A stretch of DNA of 64,000 bases, taken from positions 868,001 through 932,000 of the forward strand of contig NZ_CP030038.1 of NCBI RefSeq assembly GCF_015291725.1, in the 5' to 3' direction. The position numbers were made by a program, and so were the translations under genes. The notes beneath the pieces were generated by a model that saw nothing but the letters and a program-made list of their open reading frames with translations, made no database searches and was not told the origin of the DNA. The DNA is from Bradyrhizobium sp. CCBAU 51765 (GTDB lineage: Bacteria; Pseudomonadota; Alphaproteobacteria; Rhizobiales; Xanthobacteraceae). Position 1 is the stretch's first letter. Each line of letters starts with the position of its first letter. Shown piece after piece: positions 26,955-37,709 of this stretch.

Positions 26955-27524
26955 TTATGCGTCCGCCGCGATCACCGTGAGCTCGGGCCACAGTGCCTTC
27001 CATCGCGCGGCTTTCGCCTCGTAGTTGGCGGCGGAGAAGTTCGGCGCCCGGTTGGGCCTTACGATCAGCCTTGCGACGTCATCGAACCCGTGGGGCGCAT
27101 AGACGTCGAAATTCCCATCAACGGGTCGGATACCCAGTTGCGTATTCTCGGTGAGGAAACGGTCGATGCCGTCCGTCGAGCGCGTCAGCGGCGGATAGGG
27201 CAGGCCATGCTTGCCGGAGTACCACAGATGCACCCGCGCCTGGTTGCGGATCTCGATCTTGGCGCCGAGATGCGCGAGCCGCGCATGCAGCCTGCGGATC
27301 ACTGCGTCTTCCGCCTCCCACGACGTATCGGGATCGAAGTAGAACACGTCGTAGTCGGCGATGCCGTGACTGATCGGACGGCCGGTGAGCGCGTTCCACA
27401 CCGTCTGCACCAGGCAACCCGCGACCAGCCAGGCATCCGGCAGCGCCAGACGATGGAGTTCGTCAACGATCGTTGCGTTGACCAGATTGCGCAGGGCGAG
27501 AGCGAGAAATTCGTCGCGGGTCAT
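26955..27524 (-). CDS. Nucleotidyltransferase family protein (COG3575 type)
   Basis: A 189-residue member of the small nucleotidyltransferase-like family COG3575. The core WLVAGCLVQTVWNALTGRP followed by HGIADYDVFYFDPDTSWEAED contains the expected acidic metal-binding pattern of this fold (ADYDVFYFD). A C-terminal part (ENTQLGIRPVDGNFDVYAPHGFDDV) completes it. Substrate and role are unknown. ATG 27524 begins the conserved part. No SD is seen, and a 99-bp palindromic repeat (27532-27630) directly precedes it, separating it from lepB on the same strand. Confidence 0.83.
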   Translation of the reverse strand: MTRDEFLALALRNLVNATIVDELHRLALPDAWLVAGCLVQTVWNALTGRPISHGIADYDVFYFDPDTSWEAEDAVIRRLHARLAHLGAKIEIRNQARVHLWYSGKHGLPYPPLTRSTDGIDRFLTENTQLGIRPVDGNFDVYAPHGFDDVARLIVRPNRAPNFSAANYEAKAARWKALWPELTVIAADA

Positions 27525-27531
27525 CGGACAT

Positions 27532-27630
27532 CGTAGGGTGGGCAAAGGCGCGCTCTTTGCGCGCCGTGCCCACCATCTCTCCACGTTGCGACAGACGTGG
27601 TGGGCACGCTTCCGCTTTGCCCACCCTACG
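27532..27630. repeat. Palindromic repeat family B, copy 2
   Basis: A 99-bp element from CGTAGGGTGGGCAAAGGCGC to GCTTTGCCCACCCTACG, with an inner CACGT/ACGTG pair. It is related to 20035-20125. It fills nearly all the space between lepB and the nucleotidyltransferase gene. Confidence 0.9.
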
Positions 27631-27643
27631 ATCTACGTCTCGC

Positions 27644-28423
27644 TCAATGCACGGCGGTGAAGAACCGGGCAAGCCTGAACCCGGACAGCCAGGTCCACAC
27701 GGGCTGGCCGCGCATGCCGAGATCCCAGGAGCCGAGCACGGCATCGGCACGGCCGATCAGATTGTCGATCGGCAACAGGCCGACGCCGCCGGCACGCAGC
27801 GGCACGCGGCTGTCGGCGGAATTGTCGCGGTTGTCGCCGAGCACGAAGAGATGCCCGGCCGGCACCGTCACTTCGGGCGTGTTGTCGAGCGGGCCGTTGT
27901 CGCGCATCTTGAAAATCAGATGCGAGACGCCGTTCGGCAGCGTCTCGACATAGCGATAGGCAGGCTCGCTGCCGCCACGGTCGTCCTCGGCGGCGCCGAC
28001 GCCGTCGGGCTTCAGCTCGGCGGGACGGTCGTTGATGAAGAGCTGGCCCTGCCGCATCTGGATGCGATCGCCGGGCAGCCCCACGACGCGTTTGACCCAG
28101 GCCTGCGAGCGATCGCCGGGCCAGCGGAACACGACGACGTCGCCGAGCTTCGGCGTCTCCGCGAACACCCGGCCGCTCTCGGGCAGGCTGATCTGGATCG
28201 GCAGCGACGAGGTGCCGTAGCCATAGGGGAATTTCGAGGCGAGCAGCGCATCGCCGATCAGCAGCGTCGGCTCCATCGAGCCCGACGGCACGTAGAACGG
28301 CTCGGCGAGCGCGCCCTTGGCGATGAAGACCGCGGCGACGATGCCGGCGAGCTGCACGAGTTGGCCACCCCAGCCGCTGCTTTTCCGCTTGGGGGTGACA
28401 GTCACTTTGTCTTCCACGCTCAT
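27644..28423 (-). CDS. lepB: Signal peptidase I
   Basis: Cleaves signal peptides from exported proteins on the periplasmic side of the inner membrane. The 259 residues contain one N-terminal membrane helix (VQLAGIVAAVFIAKGAL). The catalytic Ser49 is in VPSGSMEPTL and the general-base Lys111 in WVKRVVGLPGDRI. The late motif GHLFVLGDNRDNSADSR follows. All SPase I boxes are present. The start ATG overlaps the tldD stop (28420-28423, ATGA), so the two are translationally coupled. Bradyrhizobium is known to have more than one signal peptidase, so this may not be the only copy. Confidence 0.95.
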   Translation of the reverse strand: MSVEDKVTVTPKRKSSGWGGQLVQLAGIVAAVFIAKGALAEPFYVPSGSMEPTLLIGDALLASKFPYGYGTSSLPIQISLPESGRVFAETPKLGDVVVFRWPGDRSQAWVKRVVGLPGDRIQMRQGQLFINDRPAELKPDGVGAAEDDRGGSEPAYRYVETLPNGVSHLIFKMRDNGPLDNTPEVTVPAGHLFVLGDNRDNSADSRVPLRAGGVGLLPIDNLIGRADAVLGSWDLGMRGQPVWTWLSGFRLARFFTAVH

Positions 28424-29847
28424 GCGCCCGTTCCACCCACGGTGATGCGTTCCATCAGCAGCGATGGCTGGCCGACGCCGACCGGCACGCCCTGACCGTT
28501 CTTGCCGCAGGTCCCGATGCCGGTATCGAGCGCAAGGTCGTTGCCGATCATGCGGATGCGATGCAGGTCGGTCGGCCCGTTGCCGATCAGCATGGCGCCC
28601 TTCAGCGGCGCGCCGATCTTGCCGTTCTCGATCTTGTAGGCCTCGGTGCACTGGAACACGTACTTGCCCGAGGTGATGTCGACCTGGCCGCCACCGAAAT
28701 TCGCGGCGAACACGCCGTTCTTGACCGAGGCGAGGATCTCGGCGGGATCGCGGTCGCCCGCGAGCATGTAGGTGTTGGTCATGCGCGGCATCGGCACATG
28801 GGCGTAGCCCTGGCGACGGCCGTTGCCGGTCGGCTTCATGTTCATCAGCCGCGCGTTCTGGCGGTCCTGCATGTAGCCGACGAGGATGCCATCCTCGATC
28901 AGCACGGTGCGGTTGGTCGGCGTGCCCTCGTCGTCGATCGACAACGAGCCGCGCCGCGAGGCGATGGTGCCGTCGTCGACGACCGTGACGCCCTTGGCCG
29001 CGACCTGCTGGCCCATCAGGCCGGCAAAGGCGGAGGTCTTCTTGCGGTTGAAGTCGCCCTCCAGGCCATGGCCGACCGCTTCATGCAGCATCACGCCGGG
29101 CCAGCCGGCGCCCAGCACGACGTCCATCTCGCCAGCCGGCGCAGGAATCGATTCCAGATTGACCAGTGCCTCGCGCAGCGCGCCGTCGGCGGCCTCGCGC
29201 CAGGATCTGCTCTCGATGAATTCGGCATAGCCGGCACGGCCGCCATAGCCCTTGCTGCCGCTCTCCTGGCGGTCACCCTGGCCGGCGACGACGGAAATGT
29301 TCACGCGCACCAGCGGACGGATGTCGCGATAGCTCTCGCCGTCGGGCCGCAGGATCTCGACGACCTGCCAGGTCGCGCCCAGGCTGACGCTGACCTGCCG
29401 CACCCGCGGATCCTTGTCGCGCAGGTAAGCGTCGATCTCGGCGAGCAGCTTGACCTTGGTCTCGAAGCCGGGCGCATCGAGTGGATTGTCATCGCCATAG
29501 AGTCGCACATTGGTGTGCGGGGGCGGCGCGGCGAAGCTGCCGGAGTAGCCGCCGCGCACGGCGGCGACCGCGTCGGCGGCGCGAATCAGCGCCGGCAGCG
29601 ACACGTCGGAGGAATGGGCGTAGCCAACCGCATCGTCCTTGACGGCGCGCAGGCCAAAGCCTTGCGAGGTGTCGTAGGTCGCCTGCTTCAGCCGCCCATT
29701 GTCGAACATCAGCGCTTCGGTCTGGCTGTATTCCAGGAACAATTCGCCGTCGTCGGCGCCCGAAAGCCCGCGCGCGACCTCGTTGCGAACCTGGTCGCGG
29801 TCGAGATTGGCACGGTCGAGCAGGGAGGTTGTTGCAGGGTTGGTCAT
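28420..29847 (-). CDS. tldD: Metalloprotease TldD
   Basis: A 475-residue TldD/PmbA (U62) family metallopeptidase; TldD-TldE pairs in other bacteria trim peptides such as microcin B17 precursor and degrade CcdA. The zinc motif is HEAVGHGLEGD (HExxxH), followed by a glycine-rich C-terminal domain (YMLAGDRDPAEILASVKNGVF...GGGQVDITSG). ATG 29847 gives the usual family length; ATG 29859 is a close alternative. The partner TldE/PmbA is not in this window. It lies downstream of the ialB-like gene on the same strand and overlaps lepB by 4 bp. Confidence 0.95.
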   Translation of the reverse strand: MTNPATTSLLDRANLDRDQVRNEVARGLSGADDGELFLEYSQTEALMFDNGRLKQATYDTSQGFGLRAVKDDAVGYAHSSDVSLPALIRAADAVAAVRGGYSGSFAAPPPHTNVRLYGDDNPLDAPGFETKVKLLAEIDAYLRDKDPRVRQVSVSLGATWQVVEILRPDGESYRDIRPLVRVNISVVAGQGDRQESGSKGYGGRAGYAEFIESRSWREAADGALREALVNLESIPAPAGEMDVVLGAGWPGVMLHEAVGHGLEGDFNRKKTSAFAGLMGQQVAAKGVTVVDDGTIASRRGSLSIDDEGTPTNRTVLIEDGILVGYMQDRQNARLMNMKPTGNGRRQGYAHVPMPRMTNTYMLAGDRDPAEILASVKNGVFAANFGGGQVDITSGKYVFQCTEAYKIENGKIGAPLKGAMLIGNGPTDLHRIRMIGNDLALDTGIGTCGKNGQGVPVGVGQPSLLMERITVGGTGA

Positions 29848-29965
29848 GCGTTCGTCCATTATCGGGGGCTGTGAGGCAAGATAATGGTTTCGGACCGGTT
29901 CCGCGAGGGCGCCAAGTCTCACATTACGGAAACAATAGGATCGCTCGCCGGTGCCCGATCGGCCG

Positions 29966-30499
29966 CTACGGCAGCTTGTCATAGCCCTCGCCGAGCCCGT
30001 TCAGGCTGAGCGGGAAGCCGATGCCTTCTTCGGGCGTCTCGAAGATGATGAAGGTCGCGGTCTTGGCGCTGCGCAGCTGGCCGAGCAGCTTGTCGTCCAT
30101 CACCACTTCCGCCACGCAGCCGTTGGGCAGGCATCTGACGAAACCGGCGCGGCCGACGTCCTGGTTGTCGAGCTTGAGGCCGAGGCCGGAGGGCAGCAGC
30201 ACACCCAGCGGCGCCACCACGCGCATCAGGCGGCTCTTCTGGTCGGCGGTTTTCAGCACGATCACGGTCAGGCCGGCATTGGAGCGGTCTTCCGCCACCA
30301 CGCTCTGGATCAGCGCGCATTGCTCGGTCTGGGCGCCAGGCGGGGTATCGCAGCGGATCTGCCAGTCGCCATGGACGGAGCGCACCGCGCCCTGCGCATG
30401 GGCGAGGCCGGGGAGCGCCAGGAGGACGATCGCGGTCAGGAGGGCGGTCAGCGCCGGGAGGCCGCTAGCCGGCTTTGCCATCGATCTCGAAAGCCCCAT
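29966..30499 (-). CDS. Invasion-associated locus B (IalB)-like exported protein
   Basis: A 177-residue periplasmic protein. It starts with a signal peptide (TALLTAIVLLALPGLAHA|Q). The mature part has the IalB layout: HGDWQIRCDTPPGAQTEQCALIQSV with two cysteines, SRLMRVVAPLGVLLPSGLGLKLD, then GFVRCLPNGCVAEVVMDDKLL with two more, and a short IIFETPEEGIGFPLSL tail. In Bartonella IalB is linked to erythrocyte invasion; in rhizobia the role is unknown. The start at 30499 is likely; ATG 30481 also fits. It may be the first gene of a minus-strand run with tldD and lepB. Confidence 0.85.
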   Translation of the reverse strand: MGLSRSMAKPASGLPALTALLTAIVLLALPGLAHAQGAVRSVHGDWQIRCDTPPGAQTEQCALIQSVVAEDRSNAGLTVIVLKTADQKSRLMRVVAPLGVLLPSGLGLKLDNQDVGRAGFVRCLPNGCVAEVVMDDKLLGQLRSAKTATFIIFETPEEGIGFPLSLNGLGEGYDKLP

Positions 30500-30959
30500 C
30501 GGGTCGGTCCCTCTGCTCGCCTGGGTCGCTCGCGCTTGGCAGGCCAATCTGGCGGACTGATACGGGAATGACGGCGTCTTGAAGGCGATTCCCAAGCAAA
30601 TTCCGCGCCGCCTCGCGCCGCCGCCGCCGGCACGAATCAGGCTCCTGCGCAGCCATCCGCCAGTGCCTACCGCGGGCAATTTCGCTGTCAAGCCGCGGCA
30701 TCCCGGGAAACGGTATTTTTGTTTGATGTTGCTAGGAAATATCTTGCCGGTGATGGCTGACAGACCGAGCTCAAGACTGCATTGCGATAGATCAAGAATT
30801 ATGGTTTGAGAGGCTTGATTTCGCGTTCTAGCGATCTGGCCCCAATTCCTCTTAGAGGTATTCTTGCGTGGCGGTTTGTCGGACTGGCGGATCGAATAAG
30901 CGTTTCCCGGAAGCAGGGGAATGCACTTGGGGTGATTTCGTAAGGGGAGCGCGAACGGC
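30500..30959. other. 460-bp divergent intergenic region, IalB-like gene / coxB
   Basis: No gene is supported here; the short frames have no recognised product. Base composition drops around 30690-30850, as expected for promoters. A FixK2/FNR-type sequence lies at 30782-30795. The region should carry the minus-strand promoter of the IalB-like gene and the plus-strand promoter of the cox operon. Confidence 0.5.
30782..30795. promoter_or_regulatory. FixK2/FNR-type box candidate upstream of coxB
   Basis: TTGCGATAGATCAA fits the relaxed Bradyrhizobium FixK2 pattern TTG(A/C)-N6-(G/T)CAA exactly, and the stricter TTGAT-N4-ATCAA in 8 of 10 positions. It lies 165 bp before the coxB start. A 14-bp match can occur by chance. 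Confidence 0.4.
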
Positions 30960-31817
30960 ATGAGGATGTCGATGGGTCGGGTGGGCCGGCAATTGCTGGG
31001 ATTGGCCACCATCGCCTTGATGGCGGCTGGCGTCACGCTGGGGACGGGTGGTGCGGCATTCGCCGCCGAGCTCGGGCAGCCGGCGCCGTGGGAGTGGACG
31101 CTTCAGCAGTCCGGTTCCCCGGTGATGGACAATATCGTCTGGTTCCACAACTTCCTGTTCGTGCTGATCACCCTGATCACGCTGTTCGTCCTGGCGCTGC
31201 TGGTGATCGTGGTCATCAAGTTCAACGCGAGGGCCAATCCGGTGCCGTCGCGGACCACCCACAACACGCTGATCGAGGTGGCCTGGACGCTGATTCCCGT
31301 GCTGATCCTGGTCGGCATTTCGGTGCCGTCGTTCCGGCTTCTGTTCCTCGAGCTCGACATTCCGAAGGCGGACCTGACCGTCAAGGCGACGGGCAAGCAG
31401 TGGTACTGGTCCTACGCCTATCCCGACAACGGCAAGTTCGAGTTCGACTCGCTGATGGCCCAGGACAAGCAGCCCCGCCTGCTCGGCGTCGACAACGAGA
31501 TGGTGGTCCCGGTCAACAAGGTGATTCGGGTCCAGACCACGGGCGCGGACGTCATCCACGCCTTCGCGCTGCCGGCTTTCGGCGTCAAGATCGACGCCAT
31601 TCCGGGCCGGCTGAACGAGACCTGGTTCAAGGCCACCAAGACCGGCATGTATTACGGCCAGTGTTCGGAATTGTGCGGCAAGGATCACGCCTTCATGCCG
31701 ATTGCCATCCGCGTGGTCGACGACCAGGAGTTCGCCTCCTGGGTCGAGGCGGCCAAGAAGAAATATGCGAGCGGCGGCACCAGCACCTACGCCTCCGCGG
31801 CCGGCCCGACGCAGTAA
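30960..31817 (+). CDS. coxB: Cytochrome c oxidase subunit II (aa3 type)
   Basis: Accepts electrons from cytochrome c through a binuclear CuA centre and passes them to subunit I; inner membrane with a periplasmic cupredoxin domain. The 285 residues contain a signal peptide (about 1-37), two helices (near 60-80 and 105-125) and the aromatic electron-entry motif KQWYWSYAYPD. The CuA ligands are in GADVIHAFALPAFGVK (His) and GQCSELCGKDHAFMPI (Cys, Glu, Cys, His, Met). It opens the cox operon. Bradyrhizobium japonicum has a coxBAFC operon for its aerobic aa3 oxidase, and this order is consistent with it. Confidence 0.96.
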   Translation: MRMSMGRVGRQLLGLATIALMAAGVTLGTGGAAFAAELGQPAPWEWTLQQSGSPVMDNIVWFHNFLFVLITLITLFVLALLVIVVIKFNARANPVPSRTTHNTLIEVAWTLIPVLILVGISVPSFRLLFLELDIPKADLTVKATGKQWYWSYAYPDNGKFEFDSLMAQDKQPRLLGVDNEMVVPVNKVIRVQTTGADVIHAFALPAFGVKIDAIPGRLNETWFKATKTGMYYGQCSELCGKDHAFMPIAIRVVDDQEFASWVEAAKKKYASGGTSTYASAAGPTQ

Positions 31818-31828
31818 GCGTCGGGTGA

Positions 31829-33529
<1,701 letters not shown>

Positions 33530-33590
33530 GCAATCTTCCGCGGCGCCCGTGACGGGCGCCGCGGTGCTATAACGAAGCGAGTAGATCTAA

Positions 33591-34535
33591 GTGTCCGTCC
33601 TCGACCAGAACGCCATCGACATCAATCCCCGCATCTCCGAAGCGGAGGTCGGCGATTACATCGCGCTGCTCAAGCCCCGGGTGATGTCGCTGGTCATCTT
33701 CACCGCCCTGGTCGGGATGGCGATGGCGCCCGGGCATTTCCACCCCGTGCTGGCGATCACTTCGCTGCTCTGCATCGCGGTCGGTGCCGGTGCCTCCGGG
33801 GCGCTCAACATGGCGCTCGAAGGCGATATCGACTCCAAGATGTCGCGCACTGCGAACCGGCCGCTCCCGCGCGGCCGAATCACCCGTCCCGAAGCCATGG
33901 CGTTCGGAATGACGCTCGCCTTCTTCTCGGTGATGACGCTCGGCATCCTCGTCAACTGGATCGCCGGCGCGCTGCTTGCCTTCACCATCTTCTTCTACGT
34001 CGTGATCTATACGATGTGCCTCAAGCGCTGGACCGCGCAGAACATCGTGATCGGCGGCGCCGCCGGCGCGCTGCCACCGGTGGTGGCCTGGGCTGCGGTA
34101 ACGGGCACGGTCGACGTCGAGCCGCTGCTGCTGTTCGCCATCATCTTCTTCTGGACCCCGCCGCATTTCTGGGCGCTGGCGCTGTTCCGCTCCGACGACT
34201 ACGCGCGCGCCGGCATTCCGATGCTGCCCAACGTCGCCGGCCCCGACGCGACCCGTCTCCAGATCCTGCTCTACACCATCGTGCTGATCGCGGTCGCCGC
34301 GGCGCCCTGGGCGCTCGGCTATTTCGACGCCTTCTACGGCATCGTCTCGCTGATCCTGGGCGCCGGCATGCTGGTGCTCGCGATCAACGTCTATATGCGC
34401 CGCGAACGCAGCCAGTCGCTGCGCGCGACCCGCAAGCTGTTTGCCTTCTCGATCCTGTATCTGTTCGCGCTGTTCGCGACCCTGCTGGCCGAGGTCGTGT
34501 ACCGGGCGCTTGCTCCGATGGTTGGGGGCGCATGA
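33591..34535 (+). CDS. ctaB: Protoheme IX farnesyltransferase (heme O synthase)
   Basis: Attaches a farnesyl group to protoheme to make heme O, the precursor of heme A used by CoxA; inner membrane. The 314 residues (GTG start at 33591) contain about eight helices and the UbiA-family prenyl-diphosphate motifs: [20 protein letters not shown], where the first Asp-rich motif is expected, and the second region [34 protein letters not shown] is typical of CtaB/COX10. It is 61 bp after coxA, and its position between coxA and the assembly genes is standard in alphaproteobacteria. Confidence 0.96.
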   Translation: MSVLDQNAIDINPRISEAEVGDYIALLKPRVMSLVIFTALVGMAMAPGHFHPVLAITSLLCIAVGAGASGALNMALEGDIDSKMSRTANRPLPRGRITRPEAMAFGMTLAFFSVMTLGILVNWIAGALLAFTIFFYVVIYTMCLKRWTAQNIVIGGAAGALPPVVAWAAVTGTVDVEPLLLFAIIFFWTPPHFWALALFRSDDYARAGIPMLPNVAGPDATRLQILLYTIVLIAVAAAPWALGYFDAFYGIVSLILGAGMLVLAINVYMRRERSQSLRATRKLFAFSILYLFALFATLLAEVVYRALAPMVGGA

Positions 34536-34542
34536 GGCAGGA

Positions 34543-34707
34543 ATGGCTGACAAACCCGAGCCAGATGGAATCGTCCTCACCGAGGCGCAGCGGAAGAGCC
34601 GTCGTCAGCGTTCGATCGCAATCGCGCTCGCGCTCGGTGTGCTCGTGGTGCTGTTCTTCGCCGTCACCATGGTCAAGGGACCGGCAGTGCTCGTGCGGCC
34701 GATGTAG
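34543..34707 (+). CDS. coxF: Small membrane protein of the cox operon (CoxF-like)
   Basis: A 54-residue protein with one membrane helix ([21 protein letters not shown]) after a short charged cytoplasmic N terminus ([15 protein letters not shown]). It lies 7 bp after ctaB and 5 bp before ctaG, so it is tightly embedded in the operon. Similar tiny proteins occupy this place in related genomes and, as I recall, are annotated CoxF in Bradyrhizobium. The gene symbol rests on position and this recollection. A role in oxidase assembly is likely but unproven. Confidence 0.72.
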   Translation: MADKPEPDGIVLTEAQRKSRRQRSIAIALALGVLVVLFFAVTMVKGPAVLVRPM

Positions 34708-34712
34708 GTAAG

Positions 34713-35372
34713 ATGGATCACGAGCCGACCATATCGCGGGATCAGAACCGGACGGATACGAAGCGCCGTCTCGGTGGCCTTGGTTTCAGTGGCCTCGGCC
34801 GCGACGCGCTGGTCGCCTCGATCTGCGGCGGCGTGGTCGCGCTGATGGTCGGTGCGTCCTACGCGGCGGTGCCGTTCTACAACTGGTTCTGCCGTGCCAC
34901 GGGCTTCAACGGCACGACGCAGGTCGCGACCTCTGCGCCGGCCACCGGCCCGATCGCGCGGAGGATATCGGTGCGCTTCGATTCCAACGTCGCGCCCGGC
35001 CTGCCCTGGAAGTTCGAGCCGGAGCAGAGCGAGATCGAGGTCAATATCGGCCAGGTCGTGACCGTCTTCTACACCGTGACGAACCAGGCCGCGCGCACCA
35101 CCGCGGGCCAGGCCGCCTACAACGTCGCGCCGCTGACGGTCGGCTCCTATTTCCAGAAGATCAACTGCTTCTGCTTTACCGAGCAGACCATGGCGCCCGG
35201 CGAGAAGCGCGAGATGCCGGTCGTGTTCTACGTCGATCCCTCGATCGTCGACGACCACGAGAATGACAGGCTGAGCTCGATCACGCTGTCCTACACGTTC
35301 TATCCGGTGCGCGACCCCGTGGTGAAGCCGCTCGCCGCCAGCGAGGACGACAAACGCAAGGGAAATCTTTGA
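34713..35372 (+). CDS. ctaG: Cytochrome c oxidase assembly protein CtaG/Cox11
   Basis: Delivers copper to the CuB site of subunit I. The 219 residues have a cytoplasmic N terminus, one membrane helix ([19 protein letters not shown]) and a periplasmic immunoglobulin-like domain. Signature segments are [19 protein letters not shown] and the copper-binding CFCFTEQTM, followed by [15 protein letters not shown]. These are complete and normal for Cox11. It is 5 bp after the small coxF-like gene. It is followed by a 77-bp gap with a small palindrome and then coxC. Confidence 0.96.
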   Translation: MDHEPTISRDQNRTDTKRRLGGLGFSGLGRDALVASICGGVVALMVGASYAAVPFYNWFCRATGFNGTTQVATSAPATGPIARRISVRFDSNVAPGLPWKFEPEQSEIEVNIGQVVTVFYTVTNQAARTTAGQAAYNVAPLTVGSYFQKINCFCFTEQTMAPGEKREMPVVFYVDPSIVDDHENDRLSSITLSYTFYPVRDPVVKPLAASEDDKRKGNL

Positions 35373-35413
35373 CCGCCGGGCTCACGGTCAGGCGGTTGGA
35401 AACAAGGGGATAA

Positions 35414-35428
35414 GTGCCTGACAGGCAC
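35414..35428. promoter_or_regulatory. Short palindrome before coxC
   Basis: GTGCCTG-A-CAGGCAC, perfect 7-bp arms with a single central base, 22 bp upstream of the coxC ATG. It is more like a DNA operator than an RNA hairpin because the spacer is one base. Function unknown. Confidence 0.35.
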
Positions 35429-35449
35429 GGGATTGAGGAGAGAGACGGA

Positions 35450-36346
35450 ATGGCTACGGCGCACACCAAGCATCACGACTATCACCTGGTCGATCCCTCT
35501 CCCTGGCCGGCCGTCGGCTCGCTCTCGGCCTTCATCATGGCGGTCGGCGCGATCGCCTGGATGCACCACATGTTCTCCGCCGCGCCGATCGTGTTCGGCG
35601 TCGGCACCGTGGGCGTGCTCTACACCATGGCGAGCTGGTGGGGCGATGTGATCAAGGAAGCCCAGTACAAGGGCGACCACACCCGCGTCGTGCAGCTGCA
35701 CCACCGTTACGGCATGATCCTGTTCATCGCCTCGGAGGTGATGTTCTTCGTCGCCTGGTTCTGGGCCTATTTCAATGCCGCGCTGTTTCCGGCCGACGCC
35801 GTCCATGCGACGCGCGATGCAGTGTTCGGCTGCGGTCTCGGCACGCAGCCCGGCGCCTGCTCGGTCCCCGGCACCTGGCCTCCGAAGGGCATCGAGACTT
35901 TCGATCCCTGGCATCTGCCGCTCCTGAACACGCTGATCCTGCTCACCTCCGGCACCACCGTGACCTGGGCGCACCATGCGCTGCTCGAGAACGATCGCCA
36001 GGGCCTGAAATACGGCCTGATTCTCACCGTCGTGCTCGGCGCGCTCTTCACCTGCGTGCAGGCCTATGAGTACAGCCACGCGGCGTTCTCCTTCGCCGGC
36101 AACGTCTATGGCGCGACCTTCTTCATGGCGACCGGCTTCCACGGCTTCCATGTGCTGGTCGGCACCATCTTCCTGCTGGTCTGCCTGTTCCGCGCCTATG
36201 CCGGCCATTTCACGCCGAAGCAGCATCTCGGCTTCGAGTTCGCCGCCTGGTACTGGCACTTCGTCGACGTGGTCTGGCTGTTCCTGTTCCTCTGCATTTA
36301 CGTCTGGGGACGCGGCGCCGCGACCATGGCCCACGCCGCGCACTAA
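35450..36346 (+). CDS. coxC: Cytochrome c oxidase subunit III
   Basis: A structural core subunit of the aa3 oxidase, with seven helices and bound lipids, in the inner membrane. The 298 residues start at ATG 35450 with GAGGAGAGAGA upstream. Visible segments are [71 protein letters not shown] and [17 protein letters not shown]; these are complete and typical. It is the last core subunit gene. A terminator follows, though DUF983 and SURF1 genes on the same strand continue the assembly theme. Confidence 0.97.
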   Translation: MATAHTKHHDYHLVDPSPWPAVGSLSAFIMAVGAIAWMHHMFSAAPIVFGVGTVGVLYTMASWWGDVIKEAQYKGDHTRVVQLHHRYGMILFIASEVMFFVAWFWAYFNAALFPADAVHATRDAVFGCGLGTQPGACSVPGTWPPKGIETFDPWHLPLLNTLILLTSGTTVTWAHHALLENDRQGLKYGLILTVVLGALFTCVQAYEYSHAAFSFAGNVYGATFFMATGFHGFHVLVGTIFLLVCLFRAYAGHFTPKQHLGFEFAAWYWHFVDVVWLFLFLCIYVWGRGAATMAHAAH

Positions 36347-36365
36347 GTTGCATCGAACCGATCAG

Positions 36366-36394
36366 AAAGGGCGGCCCCAGGGCCGCCCTTTCGC
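36366..36394 (+). terminator. Terminator after coxC
   Basis: A perfect 11-bp stem AAAGGGCGGCC (36366-36376) with GGCCGCCCTTT (36381-36391) and a CCAG loop. The T-run is short, so read-through into the DUF983 and SURF1 genes is possible. Confidence 0.78.
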
Positions 36395-36442
36395 TTGCCG
36401 GCCGCCGAACGTTCGGCGGAAACTGTGATAGGGTCCGCCATC

Positions 36443-36844
36443 ATGAACGACACCGCCGGCCCACCGCAGCCCGAAACCACCGTCCTGCAAAGCGCGATGC
36501 GCGGGCTCGCCTGCAAATGCCCGCGCTGCGGCCAGGGCAAGCTCTATGCGGGCTTCCTGACGCTTGCGCCCGCGTGCGACCGCTGCGGCCTCGACTATGC
36601 CTTCATCGATACCGGCGATGGCCCGGCGATCTTCATCATCATGCTCGCCGGCGCCATCGTGGTCGGCTGCGCGCTGGTCGTCGAGGTCAAGTACCAGCCG
36701 CCATACTGGTTGCATGCCGTGCTCTGGCTGCCGCTGATCCTCGCCACCACGCTGTTGCCGCTACGCTCGATGAAGTCGTTGCTGATCGCGCTGCAATTCC
36801 ACCACAAGGCGGCGCCCGGCCGTTTGGTCGATCGCGCGAAATGA
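36443..36844 (+). CDS. DUF983 family zinc-ribbon membrane protein
   Basis: A 133-residue protein. The N terminus carries a zinc ribbon, CPRCGQGKLYAGFLTLAPACDRCG (two CxxCG knuckles). Two membrane helices follow (AIFIIMLAGAIVVGCALVV and HAVLWLPLILATTLL). The family commonly sits in cox operons beside SURF1, so it is thought to help oxidase assembly; the molecular role is unknown. ATG 36443 starts the conserved part; the longer frame to 36395 runs over the terminator region. Its TGA overlaps the next ATG (36841-36844, ATGA), coupling it to surf1. Confidence 0.88.
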   Translation: MNDTAGPPQPETTVLQSAMRGLACKCPRCGQGKLYAGFLTLAPACDRCGLDYAFIDTGDGPAIFIIMLAGAIVVGCALVVEVKYQPPYWLHAVLWLPLILATTLLPLRSMKSLLIALQFHHKAAPGRLVDRAK

Positions 36845-37593
36845 ACGAGCCTGCGCGCAAGGCCCGCGTGACCGGCTTCGCGCTGTTCACGCTGTTCCTG
36901 ACGGCTGCGTTCGTCGCGCTCGGTGTCTGGCAGCTGCAGCGCCGGACCGCCAAGCACGAGCTGATCGCGGCGCTCACCGAGCGGCTCGCGGCGGCGCCCG
37001 TGGCGCTGCCGCCGTCTGCGCAATGGGCCGCGCTCAATCCTGCCAGCGACGAATTCCGCCGCGTCAGCTTCACCGCCACCTACGCGGCCCTGCCCGATGC
37101 GATGGTCTATTCCTCCGGCTCCGCGGTGCGCAAGGACGCCTCCGGCCCCGGCACCTGGGCGTTTCTGCCGGCGCGGCTACCCACGGGCGAGACGGTCGTG
37201 ATCGATGCGGGCTTCGTCGCGAACACGATGCAGGATCGCGGCGTCGAGGACCGCGCGGTGAAGAAGCTCGTCACGGGCCAACCGGTGGCGCTCACCGGCT
37301 ATCTGCGCTTTCCCGAGGCGCCCGGCTGGCTGACGCCGGCGGAGAATCGCGACAAGCGGCTCTGGTTCGTGCGTGATCACCTGGGAATCGCAAGTGCGCT
37401 CGGCTGGGGTACGGTCGCGCCGTTCTACATCGATCTCGAGCATCCCGCGCCCGCGAATGGCATTCCGCGCCCGGGACCGCTCGACGTGAATCTGAAGGAC
37501 GATCACCTGCAATATGCGGTGACCTGGTTCACGCTGGCCGGCGCCGTTTTGATCGCCTTCGCCGTATGGGCAAGAGGCCGGCGGCAGAGCTGA
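36841..37593 (+). CDS. SURF1-family oxidase assembly factor
   Basis: A 250-residue membrane protein that assists heme a insertion and maturation of CoxA. It has the family topology: an N-terminal helix (FALFTLFLTAAFVALGVWQLQRR, whose GVWQLQRR is diagnostic), a large periplasmic domain, and a C-terminal helix (WFTLAGAVLIAFAVWA). Other landmarks are FRRVSFTATY, VIDAGFVAN and LKDDHLQYAVTWF. The ATG lies inside the stop of the DUF983 gene. The cox-linked gene run ends here. Confidence 0.92.
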   Translation: MNEPARKARVTGFALFTLFLTAAFVALGVWQLQRRTAKHELIAALTERLAAAPVALPPSAQWAALNPASDEFRRVSFTATYAALPDAMVYSSGSAVRKDASGPGTWAFLPARLPTGETVVIDAGFVANTMQDRGVEDRAVKKLVTGQPVALTGYLRFPEAPGWLTPAENRDKRLWFVRDHLGIASALGWGTVAPFYIDLEHPAPANGIPRPGPLDVNLKDDHLQYAVTWFTLAGAVLIAFAVWARGRRQS

Positions 37594-37709
37594 GCTTGTT
37601 CGGAACCATCTTGAGGGAACCCGGTATCGCCCGGGGTTTATTGTTCAGCGCATATTCACGAGTGTGGTCCTAAGCCGCCGGTTCTTTCCGCGGCAGACAG
37701 GATTGCGGC

